Assembly: GCA_023213395.1 (NCBI GenBank)
Contig: CM041465.1
Span: 94,371,741 to 94,435,740 of the forward strand
Source of the DNA: Cycas panzhihuaensis
Taxonomy: Eukaryota; Cycadophyta
Direction: 5' to 3'
DNA length: 64,000 nucleotides
The notes under the pieces were generated by a model. It ran no database searches, was not told the DNA's origin, and worked only from the letters and a program-made list of their open reading frames with translations. A program made the translations under genes and the position numbers. Shown here one piece after another: positions 23,061-34,829 of this stretch. Positions within the stretch are counted from its first letter, which is position 1. Every line of letters starts with the position of its first letter.

Positions 23061-23630
23061 TTCACCCAACTCTGGTGAGATACCTTTTAGGTCTTTATAA
23101 GACCAGGCAAACACATCCTTATATTCCAAGAATAGTGAAGTTGCTTGTTGCACCATTTCTTCCTTCTAATAATCATCCAAAGTAATCATTCGTGGTTGTT
23201 CCTTTGTCCCGATATTAATTTCCAGTGTTTTTAGCTTTTCCCCTATGACCGTTTTGCCATCTGGGCCTAATGTATAGGCTGGCATGCTATCGATGCTACA
23301 CTCCAATGTGGGACTGGTTTGCAGATTTTCTTTTTCTATTTGAAGACAATATATTCCCTGCTTTTGAACAATTTATTTTATTCCTTCAATCTACCCTACC
23401 CGCTTCTTTACATTTTTATGAAACCTTAAAAGAAGATTTTTACTTATTTGAGACCAAAAATTAGAATTTTACACATGCACCCCATACCCAATTCGGGCTT
23501 GCAAATAAGAGGACACCCAAGTACAAAAAATGTTGTTGCCTTTTGTTCTTTAAAATTTTATTACATAATTGCAAATAATATTTTAAGTCATCATTAGCTA
23601 TAAAGATGGATTTCTCTTGGACCATTTTTA
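23061..23630 (-). other. G1 protease-RT linker
   Basis: Lies between the RT start and the Biii insertion. Fragments in several minus frames look like decayed polyprotein (for example around 23100-23260), but I recognise no domain. Confidence 0.45.
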
Positions 23631-24017
23631 TGTTAAGATTTTAACATGGAGAATATTCATCAACCACACAAGAACAATATCAATGAACAGAGATTAATAC
23701 AATATAATCAGAATGCATTAACATATCAAAAACACCAAAGACTCAATATGAGCCTTGATGATGTGATGATTTTACTTATTACCTCAACCACATTTATATA
23801 CCAAAGAGGTGGGAGACTATACAACACAAGTAATGCATGTGGGACAAATACCTTTGTCCTAACCAATAACATTACACCACTAACTTGACCAATAAGCTTC
23901 TATCCTTTTACATAGTAATATAATGACCCTTTGACCCTAAGACTTAGGACTTATGACTAATAATCCTAGGACCCACTTTTACTTAACCACACACACATTA
24001 AACATTATATTCTAACA
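23631..24017 (-). repeat. 3' LTR of Biii
   Basis: 387 bp, plus strand tgttaagatttt..tattctaaca. I count roughly ten single-base differences from the partner at 27857. Confidence 0.92.
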
Positions 24018-24106
24018 TTTTAACTAGAAAGGTCTTGAACATAATATCTTGGAAAGGTCTTGAACATAGTGTCTTGGGCTTGATCTTGGTCTTCAATACT
24101 GTAGTG

Positions 24107-25401
24107 TCATTTTTGAGATAGTCCTTTGAACTGATGGTCTTCGAGCTTTGCTTCTTTCACCTTCATACACAATTGGGAATCCTTTGACATGCAAAACAAG
24201 TAGTGAATGATGGTTAATTTAGCATGATCCTGCATGTACTCATCAAAAATCTCGATCACCTGTTTGCTTTCACTTTCTTCAATATGTGAGTGACCAAAGA
24301 AATAGATGTTAGCAATATCATCATTATCCAAATGTAGCAATGAGACACCATCATCCTCCCCTGAAGCAATGAATTCATTGAGATGAGTTCCAATTGCTTT
24401 ATCATTATTACCTGTAGGCTGTGTAAGATACCCAGTTTTCTCCATACAACTCAAGAGATTCCATGAACCAAATTAAAGAGTATTTCCATGACACTTATAT
24501 GAATATACTTCCTGATTATGAATGTGCATATATGGAACATTATTTCAATATGATTGATCTTTATGATCAAGTAACCTACCCAAAATGTAATATGATTTTG
24601 ACAGGCAAGATTTTGATCATATGGTATCCTCCTTATGTTCCTTCTTTCTTGGAAACAACTTTCCAGTGCGGCTATAGGATATGTTGTTATAATTTTAATT
24701 CTTTCAAGGATGAGAATAGAAGATGCAACTGAGTTGAAAGAGATCATGGATATTTTCCAATACATGCATATCATTGTATGACCTGTCATCATTTGAATTC
24801 TTCCTATCAACTTGTCAACACAAACTAGGATAATATTATCCATACCTTTTGTTAGGCAACTTATGTCTCCATGAACTATTACCGGTAAAGATTGATGCCT
24901 AGAATCTTCAGCCTCCACAGCTGGTTCTTTGATGAGACTTAAGGTATTTGATGGAGTCATGGCTTTGTCACACTGCTTTTCCCTTTTTTCTTTCCTCTTC
25001 AATTTCTTTCTTTGATTCTTTGCCCTTTTGATTCTCAGCTGCACTTCTTCAGGTCCTTTTTCATGCACATCGGTGGTTTCAGTGCGTTCTCGGTGAGTGG
25101 TACTTTCGAGAACTTGGATAATAAAGTGATAGGAAGAAGGAAGGTTATCCTTATCAAGGGCTGCAAGTACTACATCAACAACAATTCTGTTTTTCCTTTT
25201 GAAGATCTCCTCCCCTTCTTCGTGAGCCATTTCAGTGCCTAAGACTGTTTTCCAAAGCTTCTTCAATACAAATAGGCTCTCCATCTTAATTTTCCAAAAA
25301 TGAAAATTAGTCCCAATATATTTGGGCAAAGGAAAGGGGAGATCTGATAGCCAGTATTCATTTCTTTCAGGCAAAAAGGTGATAATGTCACTTAACTCCA
25401 T
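24107..25401 (-). pseudogene. Gag-like ORF of family B (Biii copy)
   Basis: Starts at 25401 with MELSDIITFLPERNEYW, then the copia Gag signature KYIGTNFHFWKIKMESLFV and RIVVDVVLAALDKDNLPSS. A frameshift near 25130 moves into a Lys/Glu-rich stretch. A second block (24454-24107) has an acidic region (SGEDDGVSLLHLDNDDI) and the tail KDSQLCMKVKEAKLEDHQFK, matching the tail of the Bi ORF. The family therefore encodes one Gag-like protein and no enzymes, and must rely on a partner element for cDNA synthesis and integration. This copy is broken. Confidence 0.7.
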
Positions 25402-27844
25402 GAGGAAAAGACTGACTTAAGAGCAACTACTTTGCCCAGAACAAAGGTAGATCAACAACAAATACTCTGTGATCCCAGTGCTGCTAACCATTTTGAAAAA
25501 TAGATACCAGAGAGCAATCCTCACTATTTTGCCCCAACACTAATTTTTCACAGTTCCTATGCACAGAACAAAAGCAGACATACCAGTTAGAATATGATCC
25601 TTGCTTTCAGCAACCCCATAGAAAGGAGTTAATCATCGGAAACGAAGGTTGTCATTCTCATCGTCCATTTGCGAGACTCGGCGATCAGTTGGCAGCGAAC
25701 AAGTAAACAATAGTCTTCACAGTGAATAAACAAGCAACACTCTTCAACCAACAGTCTTTAAACAACACTCAGACAATCTTGCCTTCATCTACTGGTCTCT
25801 CAGCAATACCTTGTAAAACAGAAACATGAATACTCCCAAGCTTGTCAAGAAATGTAGGAGATTTCACTCTGGACTTCAAAAGATCATAGAACACGGTCAT
25901 TTTTGAGTCAGTGCATTGAACAGAATCCTCATAAACTTGGGAACTACACGACTAGAGGTCCAAAAGGCTACAGATGCTGCCTTAACCAATGCTGGATTCT
26001 GGTATACCTCCCATCTATAGACTCAGATTTCACTAGAACAAGGTGCAGTCAGCTCGACATTGTGACAATGTAACAACGGTTGAATTTGTGCTTTCTAGGG
26101 CTGAGAATTAGTTGGCCTTGGCCTAGTTGTCCACACAACAAACACGTGTACTTAAATGGTCAAAAGATAGTGCTTCGAGTCTTCTGAATCAACGAGTACA
26201 GCAGAGTTCTGTGGGCTTTGGTGATGCTTTGGTTATGTGTTGCAGTGCTGGCTGTGGACACTGTAACCCTGGGTATTATAACAGTATTTGCTATTGAGAA
26301 ATCAGCTGTCTGAAAAATCAGAATCAGGTTATGGAAGCAGTTTGGCTCTCTACAGATAGTGCCGCCACCGATGCTAGCTGGCTTTGGCAATAGTCTTTCA
26401 CCTTTGGAATCCAATAGTATTTAAAACAATGTCTGCCAGTAGTGCAGAGTGAAGAGGGATGGCCAATGATTTTTACTGGGCAGACTTAGATGAATCCCGT
26501 GCAATCCGTTGGAGGCAAATACTATCTGTTCATCTAGAGATCAAGGAGCTGTTGAGGTTGGGACTAGCTTCTCAAGTAGTGTTCCCTCTGCAGTACATGG
26601 AGGCAGTCTGACTATTAACCCGGCAGTCACCCTGTCATCAACGACTACCCAATTTCTTGCGACCTTCTGGCACAACTCAATTCCAGTTAGTATGACATTC
26701 ACTTACAATCTTCCACGGAGCTAACTGTGTAGGGTTATTTTCTATATGCAGCAAAGAGTAGAAGAGATTCCTCTTTATGTTGTTCTGACACAGCAAACCT
26801 TGCCACAGCAGTTATCTTCTCTTTTTACAGCTACACACTGGCGTACATTTCCCCACGTCCTCGCAGTCTTGGAAAACTAATCTGGAACAAGAAACCAGAC
26901 TATAATTCCACCATGGTATCAGCAATCTGCCCCTCTCTGCCAGGGTCGCCAAAATACTCTCTGAGGCTGCCATGTTTCTAGCCTCAAATTGATATATCAA
27001 GGTAGCACAAGGCCCATAATTGCTTTCTCACATTACATGTATTGTCATGGGAGTAGAATGAAGATATCTTACAGGAAATAGAGAATGAATGGCACGAGAC
27101 GTCCATTTATTGCAAAGAAGATCAGCGAATATAGAGCCGAGTTTCATATGAGTTTCTCAACAACAATGTTGGATTGGAGTCATTGTTGGATGTGCTTGGT
27201 GGATTGGGTGCTCCTGTGGCAGGTGCAAGGCAGTCTGGAATTTTCTTGTCGGTTGACTAGTCCAGAGAGTATGCAGCAATTTCTTTTGTTATAGCAGGCT
27301 TTTATGTCCCAGCTTAATCAACAACAATCTGCACAGGTGTTCCCCCCAACTACTCCTACTGTAGTTTCCTCACCGTCTTCATAGTATTGATAATCTCTAC
27401 AGATTTCTAACCCTAAGGTTGGGCACAATGATTTCTTATAAGTTTTGGCCAGCTATCTCCAAATATAGCTACAACACAATTCTCATGGCGTTCTATACAG
27501 TTTCTAGCACAAAGGTCTCTTTTATGCTTATGCAAACATACTAATATGAGTAGCTGCAGATCTAACTTCTTTATAGAAGAACCAGACCTTGACAACCTAG
27601 TTTCTTCACAATAAGACAATTATCGTGTATTACTTCCAATTTCTTCAAGGGATAAACCCTAGCAGAAGACTTTTCTTCACGCAACAAGCTTATGAGAATA
27701 GAGTTACCTGGTAAAATTCTGCCTCTCATTAGCACAGTACACACCTTGCAATATTGATGGCCTCAACTTCCCAATTCGAAAAGCTACCTTCTTCCTTGAC
27801 TAAAACTTGGTGACTAGCACCGCAACGTCCTCAACACGTAACTT
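25402..27844 (-). other. Biii untranslated leader
   Basis: 2.4 kb between gag and PBS. The PBS-proximal 250 bp share blocks with the Bii leader. The middle (about 26450-27390) has protein-like stretches on the plus strand: MANDFYWADLDESRAIRWR near 26463, and a Gln-rich QAFMSQLNQQQSAQVFPP near 27300. These are antisense to the element and could be a captured fragment, or chance. No gene is called. Confidence 0.5.
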
Positions 27845-27856
27845 GCTCTGATATCA
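27845..27856 (-). promoter_or_regulatory. Primer-binding site of Biii
   Basis: The complement reads TGATATCAGAGC, immediately next to the LTR. It differs by one base from the initiator Met-tRNA complement. Confidence 0.88.
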
Positions 27857-28243
27857 TGTTAAGATTTTAACATGGAGAATATTCATCAACCACACAAGAA
27901 CAATATCAATGAACAGAGATTAATACAGTATGATCAGAATGCATTAACATATCAAAAACACCAAAGACTCAATATGAGCCTTGATGATGTGATGATTGTA
28001 CTTATTACCTCAACCACCTTTATATACCAAAGAGGTGGGAGACTATACAACACAAGTAATGCATGTGGTATAAATACCTTTGTCCTAACCAATAACATCA
28101 CACCACTAACTTGACCAATAAGCTTCTATCTTTTTACATAGTAATATAATGACCCTTTGACCCTAAGACTTAGGACTTATGACTAATAATCCTATGACCC
28201 ACTTTTACTTAACCACACACACATTAAACATTATATTTTAACA
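27857..28243 (-). repeat. 5' LTR of Biii
   Basis: 387-bp partner of 23631-24017. The outer end is followed by the target duplication tttta. Confidence 0.92.
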
Positions 28244-28248
28244 TTTTA

Positions 28249-29143
28249 GCTGGGATGACTCTAATTGTTGTTCCTCATTCTCTTTTTCTAAAGAGTCCAT
28301 GCAACATTCCATGTGGTAACATGTAGCTGGTTCTATTTCTTCCCAAGCATTATATAACCAGTTTAGCATATAAGAAGATGAGGGACTACTTGGCAGTCTT
28401 GGTTGCATTTGAAATGCTGTTTTAGAACAAGAACTCGTTGTAGATTCTGACATTGCTATTGTAGATGAAGCTCTTCCTTGTTCTTCGATCTTTTCTATCT
28501 TTGGCGCATCCAAACATAAGGGGAAGGTTATTGTTTTATCTCCTACTGGCAGTGTAAATGTATGTTTCCCCCAATCCTGGATTGCTTTTGTAGCTAGTAA
28601 CCATGGTCTTTATAATACGGTTGGATATGTCCTCTTTTGGTCCTGCATATGAACTACTGTAAAATCCAACAATACAATTACTTCTGCCATGGTTACTGGA
28701 ACATTCAACAACGTTCCCATAGGCCTGACTTGTAATTGATTAGCTAATCTAATCGATTAATTTGGAGCAACCACATTAGACCTTCCCAATGCTATCTATG
28801 AAGATTCAGGTGATACATTTACCCCTGAGCCCCCATTTATAATAGTTCTACATAAAGTGGTTCCAAACATCATCATTAGAACCCTGGGGTCTATTCCCAT
28901 ATCTTTTATAGTTCTAAGGACTGGTTTCTCAATTTGATCTAAAACCAATTGTTGGAAATACCCTACTTCCCACCAGTTAAATACAACTGATATAGGAATT
29001 GATACTCTTAATTCAGTAAGTATATCCTTTACAGTTTGTAACCTTTGCCAAAGATTCATACCTTTTGGGGCTTGTGTTGTCCTCCTTTTGTAGTGCTGCC
29101 CTTTAAATCTTCCTTGTTGCCTCTCCTCTTGAGTTTCTCCCAT
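28249..29143 (-). pseudogene. G1 protease region
   Basis: The frame beginning at 29143 (MGETQEERQQGRFKGQHYKR) leads to VLRTIKDMGIDPRVLMMMFG and TIINGGSGVNV. There the retropepsin D-S/G-S/T-G site reads NGGSG: the expected Asp is Asn. It continues with stops through LRPWLLATKAIQDWGKHTF, and a Ser/Glu-rich tail (MDAPKIEKIEEQGRASSTI, 28513-28249). Biii interrupts it at the left. Confidence 0.75.
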
Positions 29144-30601
29144 TGTGTCTTGAAGTATTTTTATTGCCTCCTATAATTGTTGTTTCTCCACAATTGAATT
29201 TGGAAAATTATCTTGAACAAGAGGGGGTCCAGTTGATTTGCCACTTCATGTCTGTAGGTAGGCTGGCTTCTCTTGATCCAAAATCACATCCACCAAATTG
29301 GTGTTTTGTATCTTATTGTTCTTAGAGAAATTAGACCATTCATGATTTGTTGATCCACATTCTTCGCAGATATATTCTCCTCCTTTCTTTTCTAATGGAC
29401 ATTCTGATCTAAAATGTCCCCATCTCTGGCATAAGAAACAACGAATAGGTCTTGTCTTCCCTTTATATTGCTTTACAACTCCCCTCTCCGTCTTTTGTGA
29501 ATAGACGTTATGTATCTCACCTTCATTATTTTTTGGTCAGAAATAACATTCCCATGTATTATGATTATTCCTTCGGCAATTCTCACATCATTTCATAGAT
29601 CCTCCATGCTCATTTTTTAGGTGTCCTTGTTGATTACAAGGCGGAGGGCACCAAATATTCTCTCTTAAATTTTCTAGTCGCAATCAGGATAACTCTGTAC
29701 GGAGCTTTTCCAATTCCTGCATATGTTGCATATTGCTTGGAACAGAAACTGCAGGTTGTTGCTTCAATACTTCTACTTCTTTCTTCAAAGCCTCGATTTC
29801 TGGATTAGTACCCATTTGTGGTATGGGTTGTGCTAATGTACTAGAACAGTATGTTGGGGATTGTATCATCATCTAGGAATAGGCTGATTTCATTTGACTT
29901 TCAAATTTCAGTGCTAATTCCCTTACTTGCTCGTAACTATTCATTGAATGCAACATTACTTTATCTATCAATTTAGTTATCAATCCTTGTACAAAATATT
30001 TCATTGCTAGCATTGGATTGATTGTTGTTGACACCTGCATTTTATTCATTATAACTTGCATCCTTCTGTCAAAAGCATTCACAGACTCTTTGGGATACTG
30101 ACGGATTTCTTCTAAAGCTTGCAAAATAGCTATTGGATCCCTTAGTTTCTAAAATCGATTAAGAAATTGTTCCTGTAGTTGGTCCCAATTCAATTGCTGG
30201 CCCGCTACATATTGGAACCATGCTACTGTGGGGCCCCTCAATGTTGAAAAAAAAAAAGCCTTGATTTCTCCTTGATCCATGATCCTTTTAATGTGGATCA
30301 TGTTTTTAAATAATGCCAGGTGATGATCAGGATCTGTAGTACCATCAAAATGGAGGCTCGAAAACATTGAGTCACTTTGCACCACAATGTATGGAATTGT
30401 ATTTACTGGATTTCCTCCACCCAATATCCCACTTTGTCCTCCTCTTGTTGCACCTCCTACGCTGCTCCCTGGGGTTGCCATTGGCAACTTGAACAAGGGA
30501 TTTATTATATAGCTTGGGGTTCGGATTTCCAATAGGTGATGATTCCAAGCCTGTTCTGCCACACTATATATTCCCAACTTAATGGAATTCTCTTCTTGTA
30601 T
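29144..30601 (-). pseudogene. G1 gag, main part
   Basis: Open from 30577 to 30149: HFDGTTDPDHHLALFKNMIH and TLRGPTVAWFQYV, the gypsy Retrotrans_gag fold. It continues with single stops through LQALEEIRQYPKESVNAFDR (30124-29873) and a coiled-coil-like EIEALKKEVEVLKQQ (29800-29740). Three CCHC-type knuckles follow: CENCRRNNHNTWEC near 29560, CFLCQRWGHFRSEC near 29420, and a third with the last Cys lost (CEECGSTNHEWSNF). The N-terminal part is beyond G2, at 44739-45112. Single stops are mostly of the C-to-T type. Confidence 0.85.
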
Positions 30602-31699
30602 TGATCTGAATTTTGAATGGGAAAGTGAAAACTTAAACCAATTGAAACAAAATCCAAAACAATTTACATTAATATTACATAGAATTGAAGATATTTTGGA
30701 ATTTTCTTACAAAACTATTTTGTTTGTGCTCTATTGAGCATGCAAAGGATAGCTACAGCGTTTTGGGAGAGAGAAAATGAGTGCTGGGCGCTCCTTGAGC
30801 TGCTACTCGTTCTTTGGAACCTCCGTCTTCGAAGTTTGCAAAAGCGTTTTTGATTATTGATTACCAAAAACCTCTTTTTGGTGAAGAAAATCTGGCTAGC
30901 GTCTCTTTCTGGGATTGCTGCTATTGCTATCTTCTCCACTCGGCTGCAACTTCGATCTTTCGGGCTCTTTTACGATCCCCGCAACAGGTTTATTCTGCTG
31001 CACTTTCGTCTTCTTCTCTCTGAACGCAGATTTTCAGTCTTTGGAGCCGTTCTCTTTCCGGAAAGAGATTTTTGAAACTCTCCTCGAATCTTGCTCTGTA
31101 CTGCGTTTAGGGCTGTGGCATCCTCCTTTTCCTGTCAAAAATCTCTGTCGAATTCCCCTTGTTCCTCTCCAGATTTTTGCTTAAAAGCATTTTCATTTGC
31201 AAGAGGTTTTCCGTTTTTTCCGTTTTCCAACGGATTCCAAAACGACTTATGAAATCTTGGAAAAATCCTTCTAATTTGGAGATTTTCCTCTTTAAACGTG
31301 TAGAGAACATGTGTGCGAAGTCTCTCCTCGAATTTCGTGCGAAATGGATCCCGTTTGTGCCGCCAAAATCATTTTTGTTTTTATTATTTTTCCGTTTTTT
31401 GACTTTTCAGGTAGCAGTTACCTCACTTGCGTAGCACCTGTGTAGCAGTTGCCTCACATGCGTAGTACCTGCATAGCAGTGACAGCACCTGCGTAGCACC
31501 TTGGTAGCAGTCGTAGCACCTTGGTAGCAGCTATTTGCACTTGTAGAAATACATTTTTTACATTTTTTAAGCATTTAAAGGCATATTTCTACTAAGTGAA
31601 GACCATTAAGCCTTTTTAAGGCATTTTTCTACTACATAAAGACCAAAAACATGAAAAATAAAGTATTTTAAGAGTATTTAAAGATCCAAAAACGGATCA
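30602..31699 (-). repeat. 3' LTR of G2
   Basis: 1098 bp. The minus-strand polypurine tract (aaaaaagggga, about 31704-31715) lies just inside. It carries a cluster of short imperfect repeats around gtagcacctgcgtagcagt (31408-31540), longer here than in the 5' LTR. Confidence 0.93.
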
Positions 31700-31909
31700 G
31701 AACTCCCCTTTTTTAGGAGTTCATGGCCTAATGAACTTTATAGTTGTAGATGAGGGAATTTGATTTTCCCTATTTCCTTATTGTACCATTTTGCTTTGCT
31801 AGGTACTTGTCCTTTCTCTCGCAATCAAGGACTCAATTATGCCTCTTCGAGTCTTGGTCTGCTTCCTTTGAAGAATGCAATCATTTTGCATTGGTTCCTC
31901 TTTCTCTAT

Positions 31910-33117
31910 TCACAACTCTTCTGGATTTGGTAAGAGTGAAACTCCGTCTTCATCTTCATCCAACATGGATGGCTCGAACATCTTCAGATTCTCAACATTC
32001 ACTACGGAATACATCTTTATGAATTCTGGAAATTCAAGCTGAAAAGCATTTTCCCCAATTTTCTTCAAGATTGTAAAAGGACCATATCGTAAAGGCTTTA
32101 GCTTTTTGCCTTCACCTTGCAATCTTTTCTTACTGAGATGCAACCAAACTCTATCTCCTTCCTTAAAGGAATGGCTGGTTCTATGTGCATCATGCTGCTG
32201 TTTGTATCTTTGTTGAGACTTTTGAAGCTGCTCTTCAACCTGTTGATGAATTTTTCTGATTCTTTCCAAGAATCTTTGTGCCTTTTCATCTCCTTCTTCC
32301 TCCTTTCCATTTCCTGCAGAAAATTGAGTAGAGAATTCTAAATCGAAAGGACTTGCAGGCAGAAATCCCAAACATACCTCAAATGGTGATTTCTAAGTTG
32401 AGCTATGGATAGCTCTATTGAATGCAAATTGCAAGTATGGGAGACTTTCATCCCAAGTCTTAGGATGCTTGGCATTGTATCCTCAGAATTTGTACCAATG
32501 TCCTGTTGACAACTTCACCGTCATTCTGCTTGAGGATGAAAAGCTGTGCTCATCTTTAGCTTTGTATCCATCATTCCCCAAAGTGTTTGCCAAAAATGAC
32601 TCAGAAATCTGCTGTCTCGATCAGAAATGATTGAGATGGGAAGTCCAAAATACTTCCAAACATGCTGGAAAAATAATCTAGCTATGTCTTCTCCTGTATG
32701 TGTCTTCCTACTGTGGAATCAACATCACCATTTCTCGAATCGATCAACAACTACAAACAAATAATCCATACCATTTTTGGTTTGTGGTAGTCCTCCTAGG
32801 AAATCCATGGAGATACTTTCCCACGGTCGTGATGGAACAGGAAGTGGAATGTACAATCCAAACTTCCTATTGGCCGGCTTTGATGTGCTACATAATGTAC
32901 ACCCTGCATCGCTATAGTCACATCTTGCTGCATGTTTGGCCAATACATATATCGCTGCAAGTTTAGCAACGCCTTTCCCACTCCAAAGTGTCCTGCAACT
33001 CGAGAGGTGTGAGTTTCTCTTATCCACTTCATTCGGTCTGTATGCTTTGGAATGCAAAGCTTGTCTTGCTTGCAAAGAAGTCCATCTTTTAGCTAGAAAT
33101 TAGCAACTACTTTTCCT
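31910..33117 (-). pseudogene. G2 integrase
   Basis: Read leftward: the HHCC domain (RETHTSRVAGHFGVGK .. CTLC, with a frame change between), SMDFLGGLPQTKNGMDYLFV for the first Asp and IISDRDSRF for the second. A damaged HPQAE..GEVVN region follows, then an open C-terminal stretch (32371-31910) with FKEGDRVWLHLSKKRLQ and the GPY/F module LKPLRYGPFTILKKIGENAF. No chromodomain is visible after it; the protein ends in an acidic EDEDGVSLLPNPEEL. There are several stops in the middle. Confidence 0.85.
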
Positions 33118-33119
33118 TG

Positions 33120-34829
33120 CTATAGCTGCTCAAAGATAGGCTTGAATGCCTCATCTTTCAAATACAAATCAACATATTCATCATGGCAGAAAAGTTGAAA
33201 TTGCATAGCTACTAGCAAACTGGAATCTGGACAGCAAGTCTGCAATCTTATTCGTCGTTCCTTTCTTGTATTTAACCACGATGTGAAATTGCTGCAAATA
33301 TGAAATTGCTGCAAATAGGACATCCACTTCATGTGCCTAGCCTGCTGCAACTTGGACTGAGTCTGCAAAAATTGCAAAGGCTTGTGGTCGGTGTGGATGA
33401 CCACTTCTTTTCCCAACAAATATGGTCTCCAATGCTTCACTGCTTGGTGCAATGCATAGAACTCCTTATCGTAAGTTGGGTAGTTTATGACAGCTCCATT
33501 AAATGTCTTTGAATGGTATGCTATCGGTTTTCCTTCTTGCTTCAATACTGCTCCCATGGCATAGCCTGAAGCATCAGTCTCCAATTCAAATGGCTTTTGC
33601 AATGAGGGCAAAGCTAACACTGGTGCCTCACAAATTTTCTGCTTCAAAAGCCTGAAAGCTTTTTCTTGTTCATTCTCCCAATGAAACTTTGCATGTCCTC
33701 CCGTCAATGCATGAAGAGGTGCTGCAATTTGAGAGAATCTGAAAATAAATTTTCTTAAATATTGACATGTACCAATGAAACTTCTTACCTCTGTGGTTGT
33801 CTTGGGTGTGGGCCAATTGAGAATGACTTTAATCTTTGCTGGGTCAATCTTCAATTCTCCTCCTCCAACCACGAAACCTAAGAAGACGAGAGATTGCTTT
33901 CCAAACTCGCACTTCTTTAGATTGAGTTTCAACTGCTGCTCTTGGAGAACTTTGAGCACTTGCTCGATATGTTGGAGGTGCTCCTCCCAAGTATGGCTAA
34001 AAATCAGAATATCATCTAGATAAACAATTACAAAGTCATCAATGAAGGGTCTTAATACCTCATTCATCAATCTCATGAAGGTGGCAGGTGCATTGCACAG
34101 ACCAAACGGCATCACCAACCATTCAAACAATCCTTGCTTCGATTTGAAGGCTGTCTTCCAAGTATCCTCTTCTCGGATTTGAACCTGATGGTAGCCTGAT
34201 TTCAAGTTCATTTTGCTGAAATATCTTGCCGACTGCAGTTGGTCCAACAAGTCATCTATCCGTGGTAAGGGATGTCTATTCTTTATGGTGATCTTGTTCA
34301 AAGCCCGATAGTCAATGCACATTCTCCATCCTCCATCTTTCTTTGGCACCAAAACAATAGGTGATCCACATGGGGAACAACTTGGCTTGATCACTCCTTG
34401 TTCCAAGAGTTCTTGAATCTGCCTCTTAATCTCTTCATTCTCCAAAACTGAGTTTCGGTAGAGACTAAGATTTCGCAAAGGTGAATCAAAGAACCACCGG
34501 ATTTCATGTTCAATTGTCCTTTTAGGGGCAGCCTTTCGGCTCTTGGAATACGCCACTGCACCTATTCCTTAGGCCTTCAATCTGCACTTGCTTCCTATCC
34601 AAAGGCTCGTATTGAGGACTCTGCTTGCTCGTTTTCTTCCACCTTTGGCTTTATCATCAGCAGCACAAACTTCCTACAAGCATTAATTAATCTTTTCGCT
34701 TGTTGGGAAGATATTAGAGAAATCTTCTTCTGTGGCTTTGATGCATTGATCAGATATGATCTCCCGCCCTTGATGAGTCGAATCTTTCTCAGCCTCCTGT
34801 GATGAACTCCATCTCTATCATAGAGATAT
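33120..34829 (-). pseudogene. G2 reverse transcriptase and RNase H
   Basis: A 478-residue open frame (34556-33120) covers RT: DGGWRMCIDYRALNKI, MNLKSGYHQVQIR, MPFGLCNAPATFMRLMNEV and the intact active site IVYLDDILIFS. It continues through FELETDASGYAMGAVLKQ, YDKEFYALHQAVKHWRPYL and VVIHTDHKPLQFL of RNase H. The linker to protease (34829-34560) starts YDRDGVHH and has a few stops. By eye this is the best-preserved enzyme in the window. A frame slip near 33300 is suggested by loss of the 'KHVVVKYKKG' type end. Confidence 0.9.

Larger units (their letters stand above)
23631..28243 (-). mobile_element. Gag-only copia-like element Biii
   Basis: Complete non-autonomous element: LTRs at 23631-24017 and 27857-28243 (387 bp each) and target duplication tttta (23626-23630 and 28244-28248). 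The PBS TGATATCAGAGC (complement) is at 27845-27856. One gag-like ORF runs from 25401 to 24107, with a 2.4-kb leader upstream. There is no protease, integrase or RT. It interrupts G1 between protease and RT. The usual polypurine tract next to the 3' LTR is absent here, unlike Bi and Bii. Confidence 0.92.

Noticed and set aside
23646-28114. Two nearly identical 80-residue plus-strand ORFs (23646-23888 and 27872-28114)
   Set aside because: They lie entirely within the two LTRs of Biii and are identical because the LTRs are; antisense to the element.
30814-31434. Plus-strand ORFs with hydrophobic Phe/Leu-rich peptides, repeated at 43889-44498
   Set aside because: They fall inside the G2 LTRs; no initiation context or homology, shared only because LTRs are duplicates.
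31910-32371. Chromodomain at the C-terminus of G2 integrase
   Set aside because: The GPY/F module is clear but no aromatic-cage chromodomain residues follow; the tail is acidic and short.
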